Assembly: GCA_944391285.1 (NCBI GenBank)
Contig: CALXSY010000004.1
Span: 1-64,000 of the forward strand
Length of the DNA: 64,000 bases
Reading direction: 5' to 3'
Source of the DNA: an uncultured Clostridia bacterium
GTDB taxonomy: Bacteria > Bacillota > Peptococcia > Peptococcales > Peptococcaceae
Below are positions 8,051 to 17,450 of this stretch, in pieces. The position numbers and the translations under genes are program-made. Numbering within the stretch: position 1 is the stretch's first letter; every line of letters starts with the position of its first letter. The notes below the pieces were generated by a model that was given only the letters and a program-made list of their open reading frames with translations, did no database searches and was not told the origin of the DNA.

Positions 8051-10066
8051 TTAATATTTTTTCTCTAAAATCTGGTAAACAGGAGCGCCTTCACACTCGT
8101 TCGGCATTCTTACACCGCCGATCACAGCTACAGTCGGTGCAAAGTCTACCTGGCGAATTACACGTTTGGTTAAAACGCCTTCTTTAATTCCTTTACCGGC
8201 AGCAATTAAAATCGGCAAAAGGGAGGTATAATGCAAGCCATAGCAGGTCGTAATAGCATCAAAATGGTCGTCATTATAGCCTTCAGCGGTCCATGCAATA
8301 ATATCACCGCATTGATCACCGCCATAGCCAAAGATTACAGCATCCTTATTGCGGATAGCTAAAGCAATTACTCTTTGTCCGCTTTCAGGATGTTTAACGC
8401 CATATAAAGCGGTCATAATTTCTTCTTCGACCTGATATTTATCTTCCGGCTCTACAATACCATGATCGTATCTGCCTTTTAAGTTAACGTAAATATTATT
8501 TGCTCTGCTGGCTACAGCTTTAGTTTTACTCCAGTCAATCTCATGGGTCTCGTTGCCATTTTCATCTTTAACCATTACAGTAAAGCCTAAGTCACGCATT
8601 AAACCGACATTTACACCACTAACGTCGCCAAATTCAGGTTTTTGATATTCCGGGCAAACCAAGGCATGGTCGCTGACCAGGAAAATGGTCCAGCCTTCAT
8701 CTAAATAATGCATAAATGTGCCAATGTAATCATCGGTTTGTTTGTAAACGTCTTCCATGCATTGAATAGCTTCTTCAGCGCTGTATTTGCTAAAAGAGCG
8801 ATGTTTCATATTGCGGGCGATAGTATGCATCTGCGCATCAATGTTGTGGTTATGGCTGAAAATTACATCATAGCCTTCCTCGTTAATCAAGTAATGCATA
8901 ACGTCTGATTGCCATTTGCAGTATCTGTCCCACATAGGCACTAAGCAGTCAAATAAATCGGAGCCTTTATAAGGAGCAAGCATGGAAGTAGGAACAACCG
9001 GACCTACGTTCTCTTTAACTTTTGCATATAAAGATTGGGGATGGAATACGCTTTCAGCATTGATATCCAAAGCTTCAGAAATGTAAATGCGCAAGCTGCT
9101 TCCGTCTTCTGCTAACTCTAAAAGGTTCATATTTTTGATGGTGGTGATTTTTTCACCTTTTTTCATATCAACATCGATAATATCATAAACCATTTCTTTC
9201 AGCTTCAAGGTAGCTACAGGTTTGTCATCTTTTTTAGAGGCGTATACTTGTACGGTGTCATAAATACCTTGTTCATTTTTTAAGATCAAGGATGGTCTGC
9301 GCATATATCCGCCGCTGGTCAAAATGGTGAATTCCAAAGCGCCTTCCGGAGCGTTTTTCCAGTTTACAGCCGGTTTGATAGGGCTTTCAGAATGATCTTG
9401 AGTACCAAATACTACATAACCTTCAGTACCTTCCATATTGTTGAGCAAAACTACTCTTTGGTCATCACTGAATACTTCTTTATGCTCATCAACTTCCTCT
9501 AAGTCGTCAATCATGCAAGGTGCAATACCCTGAGTTGCTCCTTTTGGTTTATAAACCAACTCCGGAACATCTTTATTGGCTACAGCGAAAAATTCTTGGC
9601 TGACAACACCGCCGCCCTCATGAACACCGATAGGCTGTGTGCCGTCGATTACATGCAAGTTGGGGCTGTCAGAGCTTGGCGGCCAAGAAGAACCGGGCCA
9701 ATGGAATACCAAAGTTTTCATACCTGCCTCGGCAAAAACATTCCATAATTGCTCGGCACGGCATTTGCGAGAATCAAATGCATAACCTACATATTCCGGA
9801 CCTTTGTCACTTTGCAAATGGAAACAAGTAATACCATGAGTATTAGCATATGCGCCGGTAGCCAAAGTTGTCCACATTGGCGGGGTACCGGTAGGATGTC
9901 CGCCGATCATTTCTAAATGCTCATTTGCAGCGCCGCGCTCCAATAATTTCTTTATATTAGGCAATTTGCCTTCTGCTAAATAATGTTCTGTTGCTCTTGG
10001 GTCCATACCATCAATACCCAAAATCAAGATTTTGTTGTTCACCTGTTTTCTTTCTAAATCTTCCAT
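8051..10066 (-). CDS. Alkaline-phosphatase-superfamily phosphodiesterase 2
   Basis: 671-residue close paralogue of phosphodiesterase 1. Catalytic positions: Asp19 (GIDGMD), Thr61 (TGTPPMW), Asp410 and His414 (IDAQMH), Asp466-His467 (SDHA), and the His of NDDHFD near residue 601. The WPGSSWPPSSD loop is unchanged, while the region around residues 185-225 differs most from copy 1, which may point to different substrate range. There is no export signal. The start follows GGAGGAGTTAAAAACAC. It is the second gene behind transporter 2, with 146 bp between them that carry a hairpin. The unit ends at the terminator at 7951-7994. By inference it hydrolyses an imported organophosphate diester or related ester. 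Confidence 0.85.
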   Translation of the reverse strand: MEDLERKQVNNKILILGIDGMDPRATEHYLAEGKLPNIKKLLERGAANEHLEMIGGHPTGTPPMWTTLATGAYANTHGITCFHLQSDKGPEYVGYAFDSRKCRAEQLWNVFAEAGMKTLVFHWPGSSWPPSSDSPNLHVIDGTQPIGVHEGGGVVSQEFFAVANKDVPELVYKPKGATQGIAPCMIDDLEEVDEHKEVFSDDQRVVLLNNMEGTEGYVVFGTQDHSESPIKPAVNWKNAPEGALEFTILTSGGYMRRPSLILKNEQGIYDTVQVYASKKDDKPVATLKLKEMVYDIIDVDMKKGEKITTIKNMNLLELAEDGSSLRIYISEALDINAESVFHPQSLYAKVKENVGPVVPTSMLAPYKGSDLFDCLVPMWDRYCKWQSDVMHYLINEEGYDVIFSHNHNIDAQMHTIARNMKHRSFSKYSAEEAIQCMEDVYKQTDDYIGTFMHYLDEGWTIFLVSDHALVCPEYQKPEFGDVSGVNVGLMRDLGFTVMVKDENGNETHEIDWSKTKAVASRANNIYVNLKGRYDHGIVEPEDKYQVEEEIMTALYGVKHPESGQRVIALAIRNKDAVIFGYGGDQCGDIIAWTAEGYNDDHFDAITTCYGLHYTSLLPILIAAGKGIKEGVLTKRVIRQVDFAPTVAVIGGVRMPNECEGAPVYQILEKKY

Positions 10067-10143
10067 GTGTTTTTAACTCCTCCTTTAATTTATTCTGATA
10101 AGGAAAATTTTAAAGCAAAACCTTCCTTTTAAATTTATAACCA

Positions 10144-10174
10144 TCCGGCAAGCAACACAGCTTTGTTTGCCGGA
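10144..10174 (-). other. Intercistronic hairpin between transporter 2 and phosphodiesterase 2
   Basis: TCCGGCAA (10144-10151) pairs with TTGCCGGA (10167-10174), and the stem extends inward through G-U, C-G and two A-T pairs around a 7-base loop. No T-run follows on the transcribed strand, so it is more likely an RNA-stability or partial attenuation element than a terminator. Confidence 0.5.
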
Positions 10175-10212
10175 ATGATCACATCATTAAATCGTTAGCT
10201 TATTTTAGCTAA

Positions 10213-11682
10213 TTAGCCTGCATAGGGGAATAATAAGTTAGCTAAAGGCCAGCCGACAATATAGCTGGTGCCTACATACAGCAATACGGCAAATATGCAA
10301 TATAAATGCAAGGTTTTATTGGGAATCCAGCCTAAGTTACTGTACAGCATTGCGCCAACCGGGCTCGCACTGGGCAACATAATACCAAAGTCAACAAACA
10401 GGATCAGGCAAGCACAAAGAGCTACCGGGTTAACACCAAAGGACATACTGATGGAGAAAGATACCGGTATCAGCAATGCACCAACAACGGCGTTATTAAT
10501 AAAGTTGGTAATAATACAGCCAATCATCAAAATGCAGATTACATAAGTGAACGGAGACATTTTGCTTAAAATAGGAGCCAAGAATACTTTAATCCAATCA
10601 CCGACAGCTGCTTCCGGACTGTTAATGAAAGAGCATAATACTAATGCTGTACCAAACATAAAGATAACATTCCAGATTACGTTAGAAGCGATCATATCTT
10701 CAACCTTCATCAAAGGCTCACCGTCAATACGCAGCAAGCTGGTAACAGCAACGCAAACCATCGCAATACCCGGGGTATTTAAGCGATTTAAAATTGCTGT
10801 GATGCCAAGACCTTTGGGCAAAAAGCTTGGTGCAACCAAAACAACAACTAAAATAACAAATAAAGTTAAGCAATATTTCTGTTTTTTAGTCATTTTCTGT
10901 ACTTCTTGTCTTTCCGGTACATAATCAACAAATTTCGATAAATCGATTCTTAAGATAAATCTGCTGAATAACATCCAAACAGCAAACATAGCCAAAACAA
11001 CGGTAAAGGCGTAAATCATCCAAATACCATAGTCATATGAACCATCATATAAACCATTAGAGCCGGCTGCCAAGAAGCCGAAGTTAGTCAAAATAGCCGG
11101 TTTAAATGGCAGCATGAACATACCGAAACCTACAACAACCGGGGTGGTGAATATTGCCCAAGCGGCAGTTTTACTGCCCTTCTCATAGCCTACAGCCGCA
11201 AACATGGACCATAATAATCCCCAGAATGCTAATACTACCGGAGCCTCATTTAAACAAGCTCCACAGATTAACTCAGCCAAATAAATCATAGTGAATAAAA
11301 GCCATGGTTTTCCATGAGTAAATTTAAGGCTAATTGACCAATTGGCAATATACTGAATTAAATTAGAGTTGCTTAAAAGTCCAACACAAATCATTAACCA
11401 AAAGCATGCTGCCACTGCTGGTGTGCTCATTAAACTGCCCCATCCTACCAAAGGATTGGCTGCGCCGGAAAAACCAAACAAAACTAAAGCTGCAATACTG
11501 GGCCAGATAAAGTTTGTGGTACACCAGCCATAAATTGCACCTAAGAAAATACCTACAACGGTAATGCCTGCTTGAGTCATCGGTTCCGGAGCGGGAATAT
11601 ACCGGAAAAATATCATTATACAAAGTGTTATGGCACAATGGATATACCATTTAATACTACTGCTTTTTGCTGCTACACTCAT
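10213..11682 (-). CDS. DASS/SLC13-type anion transporter 2
   Basis: 489-residue membrane protein, very similar to transporter 1 throughout (shared IKWYI-type start, PAPEPMT, VGIFLGAIYGWCTTN, FINNAVVGALLIPV, MLPSASPVGAMLY). About 12 membrane segments are expected. As in copy 1 the sodium-binding SNT motifs are altered. The ATG follows GGAGATGAAATT. It is paired with phosphodiesterase 2, downstream. Upstream lie 250 bp that separate it from phosphodiesterase 3 on the same strand, with a strong palindrome and a weak promoter but no copy of the dyad found before copies 1 and 3. It may therefore be regulated differently or be read partly from the phosphodiesterase 3 transcript. Confidence 0.87.
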   Translation of the reverse strand: MSVAAKSSSIKWYIHCAITLCIMIFFRYIPAPEPMTQAGITVVGIFLGAIYGWCTTNFIWPSIAALVLFGFSGAANPLVGWGSLMSTPAVAACFWLMICVGLLSNSNLIQYIANWSISLKFTHGKPWLLFTMIYLAELICGACLNEAPVVLAFWGLLWSMFAAVGYEKGSKTAAWAIFTTPVVVGFGMFMLPFKPAILTNFGFLAAGSNGLYDGSYDYGIWMIYAFTVVLAMFAVWMLFSRFILRIDLSKFVDYVPERQEVQKMTKKQKYCLTLFVILVVVLVAPSFLPKGLGITAILNRLNTPGIAMVCVAVTSLLRIDGEPLMKVEDMIASNVIWNVIFMFGTALVLCSFINSPEAAVGDWIKVFLAPILSKMSPFTYVICILMIGCIITNFINNAVVGALLIPVSFSISMSFGVNPVALCACLILFVDFGIMLPSASPVGAMLYSNLGWIPNKTLHLYCIFAVLLYVGTSYIVGWPLANLLFPYAG

Positions 11683-11787
11683 AATTTCATCTCCAATTTA
11701 ATTATTTTTTTATAAATCCTTCAAAAAAACATTACAAAACCTGATTTTCAATTAAAAATTCTTTAATAGATAATTATTAATATTAAA

Positions 11788-11817
11788 ACTATAGCCGCAT
11801 TTGCATTTCATATTCAA
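11788..11817 (-). promoter_or_regulatory. Possible promoter of transporter 2
   Basis: On the - strand: -35 TTGAAT (11812-11817), 18-bp spacer, -10 TATAGT (11788-11793). It is a moderate match. The 28-bp-upstream dyad of the other units is absent here. Confidence 0.4.
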
Positions 11818-11828
11818 TGATTATAACT

Positions 11829-11873
11829 GTGTTAACTCAAGCAAGAAAGATAGCTCTTGCCTTGAGTTAACAC
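11829..11873. terminator. Long palindrome between phosphodiesterase 3 and transporter 2
   Basis: GTGTTAACTCAAG (11829-11841) pairs perfectly with CTTGAGTTAACAC (11861-11873); CAAGA/TCTTG extends the stem past one bulged base. The T-run is on the + strand side (CAATTTTT), whereas on the - strand, the direction of phosphodiesterase 3, only weak T-richness follows. It may be a leaky terminator or an operator for the adjoining transporter 2 promoter. Confidence 0.5.
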
Positions 11874-11934
11874 CAATTTTTCCTTTGGTTATCTATTCCT
11901 TAAACTTCTCTATGAGTAAAAGAAATGTCAAACA

Positions 11935-14001
11935 TTATTTTGTTTCTATTTCTCTGGTAAATTGCTCTTCTTCAAATCCCTTTAATGCCTGCCAAATTAC
12001 ACCTCCCTCACAGTTGCTCGGCACACTGTTGCCGCACAAATAACAAATTGTCGGTACAACATCTGTAATTCTGATCACGCGGCGAATCTTCTCATTTTGT
12101 TTAAAGTCCGCGCCAATCATCATGCAGAGATTGTTCATTGAATATTCCTCGTGCTCAACTGTGCTCGGAACATTACCGTGTGTTACACAGTAAGTAGGTG
12201 TTAACTGGAAGAAGATATCTCCGCAATGTTTGCCACCCATTCCTATCGCTTCCATTTCGTCACGAGTCATGCAAAAGGCTATTACACGTTTTCCGGTTTG
12301 AGGATGTCTGTAGCTGTACAGATCGGAAATGATCTTTTCAACCAGCTTTTGGTAATCCTCAGGCTCAACAATTCCTTTGGGATCTCTGCCTTTCAAATTG
12401 ATATAAATATTGGACAAACGTGAGCTGACAGCCGTCGTTTTGCTCCAATCAATCTGAGGCTTAGGGTCATTCTCTGTGCCTTCAACTAAAACAGTATAAC
12501 CCAGCTCCGTCATAACAGGAGTTGCGATACCCCTCAAAAAGCCGATGCCGGGGTTCTCGTCACCGGGCGAATTGGGGATTGCTGCGTGGTCAGAGGTAAT
12601 GATTATGTTGGTGTTTTCGTCTAAATATTCTAATACTGCGCCAACATATTCATCGTTAAATTCGTACATTTTTGCCAGCATTTCCTGATAATGCTCATAG
12701 TTTTCATTCCATCCCGGCAAAGTCTGGTTAATATACCAATGATTATAAATATCTATGCCGTGTAAATGTACATAGAATAATTGCCAGTCTGAGAATTCTT
12801 TAAAGAGCCAGTGAGTAGCATCAATATGCCATTTATAAACTTTTTCCCAGATTTCCAGCTCGAATTTGCTGTATTTCATTCCATAAGGGCTCAGCCAAAT
12901 CTGCGGCATGAATGGTCCAATTTCATCAAACATCTTTTTGCCTATGCTGCGAGGATAAAAATAATCATAATCATCAACATTCAAAGCATGGCTAATCAAT
13001 ATTTCTGCTCCCGTGCCATCTTCTTTGATATTCATAAGCCGCACAAAATAACCGACATTCACTTTCTCATTGTTATTCATATATACGTCGCGGATGGGAT
13101 CGCTCCATTTATCCAAGCCAACAACTCCTAAGGGCTGAGGATCTTTTTTATTGCGATATATGGTCAAGGTATCATATTTTTTCCCATCAGATGCGGTTAA
13201 TACAAAAAATCTGCGGATAGTGCTGTCTGCCAAAGGTACTACTGCTACTTTTGCGCCCTCCGGCAAATCGATTGTCCAGCCTACGGGATCATTTAAGGGG
13301 GAGATGATCGCATCTGCTGAATCTTTTTCTGCACCTTTCGGTGTTTTGCCGACGATATCAAAGGGGAATTCAATCAAAGGAGTATCGACAAATGGATCTG
13401 ACTCTTTAGTCTCTTTTTCAACAGCTTCCTTTTGATCATCGCCGGTCATATTTTCTAACATTTCAGCAGTAACAATACAGTCGCTGGCGTTATCTTTAGC
13501 AATATGGGGAATAACCTTTAACTCACAGTCAGTTGCCAAAGTCACTACTTTAGGAGCGTCAACCTCACTGCGCAAAAACGGCACAACGCCGGAACCATCT
13601 ACATAAACACCATACTGATCATCTTTAATGCGCGGCGGCCATGCTTCGCAGTAATTTAGCATAATGCTGCGCTTGCCTTCACGGCTAAATGCTTCCCAAA
13701 TTAAATCCGACTCAACTCTCCGAGAATCCCAGTTCATCTCGCAGGTCATCAAATCTTTGCCCTCAGTTTGGTTCCAATAGCAGGTTACGCCATGCGTTTT
13801 GGGCCAGTTTCCGGTTGCTAACGATGCCCAGTTGGGCGGGGTAACTGAGGGGAAGGCTCCAAGCATTGACATTTTATCGGCAATTACACCATTTTCTAAC
13901 ACTCTCTTTAAATGCGGCAGCCTGCCTTGATCAATAAGCCGTTTGATAACATAAGGATCTGCTCCGTCTAAACCAATCATCATTGCTCTTTTTTTCCCCA
14001 T
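11935..14001 (-). CDS. Alkaline-phosphatase-superfamily phosphodiesterase 3 (divergent clade)
   Basis: 688 residues, clearly the same architecture as copies 1, 2, 4 and 5 but a separate clade, shared with the pseudogene at 26099-27180. Metal Asp12 (GLDGAD), nucleophile Thr54 (SVTPPNW), the D-x3-H pair in GIDIYNH, and SDHA are all present; the last His lies in VTHGN. The loop that reads WPGSSWPPSSD in the others is CEAWPPR here, and the C-terminal PIFLAAG segment is replaced by LCMMIGAD, so the active-site pocket should differ. It has no export signal. Unlike the others it has no transporter directly upstream; it has its own promoter with the shared dyad and is divergent from LysR gene 2. Transporter 2 lies downstream. 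Confidence 0.83.
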   Translation of the reverse strand: MGKKRAMMIGLDGADPYVIKRLIDQGRLPHLKRVLENGVIADKMSMLGAFPSVTPPNWASLATGNWPKTHGVTCYWNQTEGKDLMTCEMNWDSRRVESDLIWEAFSREGKRSIMLNYCEAWPPRIKDDQYGVYVDGSGVVPFLRSEVDAPKVVTLATDCELKVIPHIAKDNASDCIVTAEMLENMTGDDQKEAVEKETKESDPFVDTPLIEFPFDIVGKTPKGAEKDSADAIISPLNDPVGWTIDLPEGAKVAVVPLADSTIRRFFVLTASDGKKYDTLTIYRNKKDPQPLGVVGLDKWSDPIRDVYMNNNEKVNVGYFVRLMNIKEDGTGAEILISHALNVDDYDYFYPRSIGKKMFDEIGPFMPQIWLSPYGMKYSKFELEIWEKVYKWHIDATHWLFKEFSDWQLFYVHLHGIDIYNHWYINQTLPGWNENYEHYQEMLAKMYEFNDEYVGAVLEYLDENTNIIITSDHAAIPNSPGDENPGIGFLRGIATPVMTELGYTVLVEGTENDPKPQIDWSKTTAVSSRLSNIYINLKGRDPKGIVEPEDYQKLVEKIISDLYSYRHPQTGKRVIAFCMTRDEMEAIGMGGKHCGDIFFQLTPTYCVTHGNVPSTVEHEEYSMNNLCMMIGADFKQNEKIRRVIRITDVVPTICYLCGNSVPSNCEGGVIWQALKGFEEEQFTREIETK

Positions 14002-14039
14002 AATAATTCCTCCTAATATATTTCATTTCCTTGTCTTTT

Positions 14040-14113
14040 ATTCTAATCTTTTTTCTTTTTTATTGCAAGCAAAGATTCTTTGATTACCATTAGTCCATCA
14101 ATAATTTTTTAAT
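14040..14113 (-). promoter_or_regulatory. Promoter and putative LysR operator of phosphodiesterase 3
   Basis: On the - strand: -35 TTGCAA (14063-14068), 17-bp spacer, -10 TAGAAT (14040-14045). The dyad ATTAAAAAATTATTGAT occupies 14097-14113, again exactly 28 bp upstream of the -35 box. The 350-bp divergent gap (14002-14352) holds this promoter, the LysR 2 promoter and no gene. Confidence 0.68.
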
Positions 14114-14228
14114 CATAAGCTTTTGCCCATTGTGTTTTACGTTCAAACTATTGCTTATGTTTCTCCCTGAAATCCCTGAATTTGCTGTCTAACAGTTCTA
14201 TTTTCTTTATAGATACTCCGCCCGAGCA

Positions 14229-14258
14229 TTGACAAAAAATATTATTTTATGTTAAAAT
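14229..14258 (+). promoter_or_regulatory. Promoter of LysR-type gene 2
   Basis: TTGACA (14229-14234), 18-bp spacer, TAAAAT (14253-14258), about 95 bp before the start codon, leaving a sizeable untranslated leader. Confidence 0.6.
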
Positions 14259-14352
14259 TTAATTATCGATTCAACATTTGCAAAAATTTTAAGATAACTG
14301 CACTTTTTTGTTTTAGCAGCTCCATCTGTAAACGATTTTGGAGGAATAACGA

Positions 14353-15306
14353 ATGCGCATAGAACAATTCCAAGCAGTATTGGAAATATCCAAAACCAAA
14401 TCAATGAAAAAAGCCGCTGAAAATCTCCATTCTTCAGCTCAAAATATGAGTATCTTAGTTAGCAATCTGGAAAAAGAGTTAGGCGTGCAATTATTTATCC
14501 GCAATAAATACGGCGTTTTTTTAACACCTGACGGCGAACGTATCTGTCAGCAATTGGAAAAAATCATGCTTTTAATTGATGATCTGATTCCTCTGGCCTC
14601 CAACTCCAAAAATAATCTCAGCAACCCCAAGCTTCTCAAAAGGTTTAATATTCTTTCCGCCCCTTCGGAAGTGGCGATGTCGTCTTCTTTACTAAAAAAG
14701 CTGTGTAAACATTATACTGTGGAAAATTCCTCTATCCACATTTATGACGATACCTTTATTAACAACTATTTTACGGAAACCATCAATAACTTTGTGCAGA
14801 ACTTTGATTTAGCCTTGACAGATATGGCGCATGAAGAATTCATGGCCAATAAAGCTTATCTGAAAAAGCTTCCTTGCTTTTTCTTATCCACCAGCGCCTT
14901 AGGTGTGCATATAAGCAAGAAAAATAAACTGGCACAAAAAAGCAAAATCTCCATTGCCGAAATTATCAATGAGCCCCTGATTATTCGGGTTACAAACGAT
15001 GATGCCATGGGTTATTTGCTCAAATACCTCGTTAATTTAGGGGTAAATATTAAACCCAAATACAAGGTAAACTCCGAAAAAATCTGCAAACAATTTATTT
15101 CTGACAATATGGGCTACAGCCTTTTGCAATCCAATGATTTCAATAATAACGAAATTCCCGAGGATACGGTAATAATTCCTTTAAAAGAAAAAATATCCAT
15201 AGTTCATTTAGCTATCATCAATCCTGCAATTCAAGGGCATCCATGCTACAATACCATCTGCAACTTCTTAAAGAAAAACTACAGTAATATGTACCAAATT
15301 TTTTAG
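14353..15306 (+). CDS. LysR-type transcriptional regulator 2
   Basis: 317-residue paralogue of the regulator at 3056-4024. The N-terminal helix-turn-helix (about residues 14-36, KTKSMKKAAENLHSSAQNMS) is almost the same, so both may bind the same DNA site, while the effector domains have diverged (for example DNDD-type acidic loop in copy 1, VTNDDAMG here). The ATG follows TTTTGGAGGAATAACG. It is divergent from phosphodiesterase 3 and convergent with phosphodiesterase 4, with a shared bidirectional terminator. I infer that it controls the phosphodiesterase 3 promoter and/or the transporter 3 / phosphodiesterase 4 unit through the dyad seen before both. The effector is not known. Confidence 0.9.
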   Translation: MRIEQFQAVLEISKTKSMKKAAENLHSSAQNMSILVSNLEKELGVQLFIRNKYGVFLTPDGERICQQLEKIMLLIDDLIPLASNSKNNLSNPKLLKRFNILSAPSEVAMSSSLLKKLCKHYTVENSSIHIYDDTFINNYFTETINNFVQNFDLALTDMAHEEFMANKAYLKKLPCFFLSTSALGVHISKKNKLAQKSKISIAEIINEPLIIRVTNDDAMGYLLKYLVNLGVNIKPKYKVNSEKICKQFISDNMGYSLLQSNDFNNNEIPEDTVIIPLKEKISIVHLAIINPAIQGHPCYNTICNFLKKNYSNMYQIF

Positions 15307-15316
15307 CTTACCCTTT

Positions 15317-15353
15317 AAATAAAAGCACCTAAAAAATAGGTGCTTTTATTTTT
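15317..15353. terminator. Bidirectional terminator between LysR 2 and phosphodiesterase 4
   Basis: A 15-bp perfect stem, AAATAAAAGCACCTA (15317-15331) with TAGGTGCTTTTATTT (15337-15351), followed by T-runs on both strands. It ends two convergent genes. Confidence 0.9.
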
Positions 15354-17388
15354 AAACTTCTCTGTCTAAAATCTGATAAATCGGTGCGCCTTCGCATTGA
15401 GCCGGCATTCTTACACCGCCAATAATAGCCAAAGTAGGCGCAAAATCTACTTGGCGAATAATACGCTTTGTCAATTCGCCTTTCTTAATCCCCACTCCGG
15501 CAGCAATAAGAATAGGCTGCAAAGAGGTGTAGTTTAAGCCGTAAGTGGTAGTAATCGCATCAAAATGGTCATCATTGTATCCTTCTGCCGTCCATACGAT
15601 TATATCGCCGCATTGATCTCCGCCATAGCCTAAGATAACTGCATCTTTATTGCGCAAAGCCAAGCCAATTACGCGCTTGCCGCTGATAGGATGTTTGACG
15701 CCATACAAAGCTGTCATGATTTCCTCTTCTACTTCATACTGATCTTCCGGTTCAATGATTCCGTGATCATATTTGGATTTTAAATTCAGATATATATTGT
15801 TGTTGCGGCTGTTAATTGCTTTAGTTTTGCTCCAATCAATCTCATGTGTGTCGTTGCCGTTTTCGTCTTTAACCATTACGGTAAAGCCCAAATCACGCAT
15901 GATGCCGCCGGCATGCACTCCGCTGCCTTCACAAATCTGCGGGCGCTCATATTCCGGACAAACCAAGGCATGGTCGCTTACCAAGAAAATAGTCCAGCCT
16001 TCGTCCAAATAATGCAGAAATCTGCCTACATAATTATCTGTTTGCTGATATATTTTCTCCATAAAATCAATAGCTACTTCTGTAGGATATTGACTGTAGC
16101 TTCTGTGCTTAATATTGCGGGCAATAACGTGCATTTGCGCATCAATATTATGATTGTGGCTGAAAATAACGTCATATTTTTCATGGCTGATTAAATAGTG
16201 CAAAGCATCTGCCTGCCAATCACTATATCTGTCCCAAAGAGGGAGCATACAAGTATACAGATCTTCTCCTTTGCCTACTTGCGGCACTAACATCGGAGCA
16301 TCTTCCGGATAGCCGACATTTTCAACTACCTCATCATATAAATGTTTCGGATGCCAGACACTGTTGTCGTGAATATCCAGCGCTGCCGAGACAAATAATC
16401 TCACATAGCTGCCGTCGTCGGCAATTTCCAGCAAGCTCATGCTTTTAATGGTGTCAACTTTTTGCTCATCACGATAGTCAACATCAAATATATTATGAAT
16501 CATTTTGCCTTTGGTTAAAATAACCAAGGGCTCAGTATTCTTTTTGCTTGTATAAACCTTTACGGTATCATATACCCCGGCGGCATTTTTTAATACCAAG
16601 GCTGGTCTTCTGAGCAAACCGCCGCTGGCTAAAATAGTAAATTCCAGAGCCTCTGCCGGTGCATCAGCCCACTCTTTGGCTTCTTTGATTGGGCTCAAGG
16701 AATAATCACAGTTATGAGCTTGAGAATATCCTTCTGTTCCTTCTTTATTGTCCAAAACAACATGCAGGCTGTCTTGACCGGTCATAGCAGCTTTTGCAGC
16801 ATCTCCGCCGTCGTCCTCCACTTTTAAATCATGGATTACGCACGGAGCAACGCCTACCGCTTCTCCCGGTTTTTTGTAAGTAAGCTCGGTAATTGTTTTA
16901 TCGGCGACCGCAAAAAACTGCTGCTTAACAATAGCCGTACCCAAATTTACGCCGATCGGCTCAGTACCGTCTACCACGTGCAAATTAGGGCTGTCAGAAG
17001 ACGGCGGCCATGAAGAGCCCGGCCAATGCCAGACTAATGTTTTCATGCCGTTTTCCGCAAAAACATTCCATAATTGTTCTGCGCGGCAGCGTCTTGAGTC
17101 AAAACCATAGCAAGTGTATTCCGGTCCTTTGTCGCTTTGCAAAGTAAAGTCGGTGATTCCGTGAACATTGGCATAACAGCCGGTTGCCAATGTGGTCCAC
17201 ATCGGCGGGGTGCCGGTAGGATGACCGCCTATCATTTCCAAATCCTTATTAGCCGCTCCGCGCTCCAATAATTTTTGCACATTAGGCATTTTGCCTTCCT
17301 TTAAGTAATGCTGCGTAGCACGGGGATCCATACCGTCAATACCGATAATTAAAATTTTGTTGTTGATTTGTTTTCTCTCTAAACCCAT
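15352..17388 (-). CDS. Alkaline-phosphatase-superfamily phosphodiesterase 4
   Basis: 678-residue paralogue close to copies 1 and 2. Catalytic positions seen: Asp18 (GIDGMD), Thr60 (TGTPPMW), D-x3-H in IDAQMH, SDHA, and the His of NDDHFD. The WPGSSWPPSSD loop is kept. The section around residues 185-225 and the segment after SDHA (CPEYERPQICEGSGVHAGG) differ from copies 1 and 2. It is cytoplasmic by prediction. The start follows GCAAGGAGGGTAAAAA. It lies 62 bp downstream of transporter 3 in a two-gene unit whose promoter carries the shared dyad. The stop codon touches the terminator that it shares with LysR gene 2. The reaction is inferred as hydrolysis of an imported ester. Confidence 0.85.
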   Translation of the reverse strand: MGLERKQINNKILIIGIDGMDPRATQHYLKEGKMPNVQKLLERGAANKDLEMIGGHPTGTPPMWTTLATGCYANVHGITDFTLQSDKGPEYTCYGFDSRRCRAEQLWNVFAENGMKTLVWHWPGSSWPPSSDSPNLHVVDGTEPIGVNLGTAIVKQQFFAVADKTITELTYKKPGEAVGVAPCVIHDLKVEDDGGDAAKAAMTGQDSLHVVLDNKEGTEGYSQAHNCDYSLSPIKEAKEWADAPAEALEFTILASGGLLRRPALVLKNAAGVYDTVKVYTSKKNTEPLVILTKGKMIHNIFDVDYRDEQKVDTIKSMSLLEIADDGSYVRLFVSAALDIHDNSVWHPKHLYDEVVENVGYPEDAPMLVPQVGKGEDLYTCMLPLWDRYSDWQADALHYLISHEKYDVIFSHNHNIDAQMHVIARNIKHRSYSQYPTEVAIDFMEKIYQQTDNYVGRFLHYLDEGWTIFLVSDHALVCPEYERPQICEGSGVHAGGIMRDLGFTVMVKDENGNDTHEIDWSKTKAINSRNNNIYLNLKSKYDHGIIEPEDQYEVEEEIMTALYGVKHPISGKRVIGLALRNKDAVILGYGGDQCGDIIVWTAEGYNDDHFDAITTTYGLNYTSLQPILIAAGVGIKKGELTKRIIRQVDFAPTLAIIGGVRMPAQCEGAPIYQILDREV

Positions 17389-17450
17389 TTTTTACCCTCC
17401 TTGCTAATTTTGATATAAATATTAAAAGTTTGCACTGTAAAACATTTCTG

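Noticed and set aside
11683-11934. Copy of the 17-bp dyad before transporter 2
   Set aside because: No match with the right spacing was found; A/T runs there lack the TTGAT and GTTA ends.
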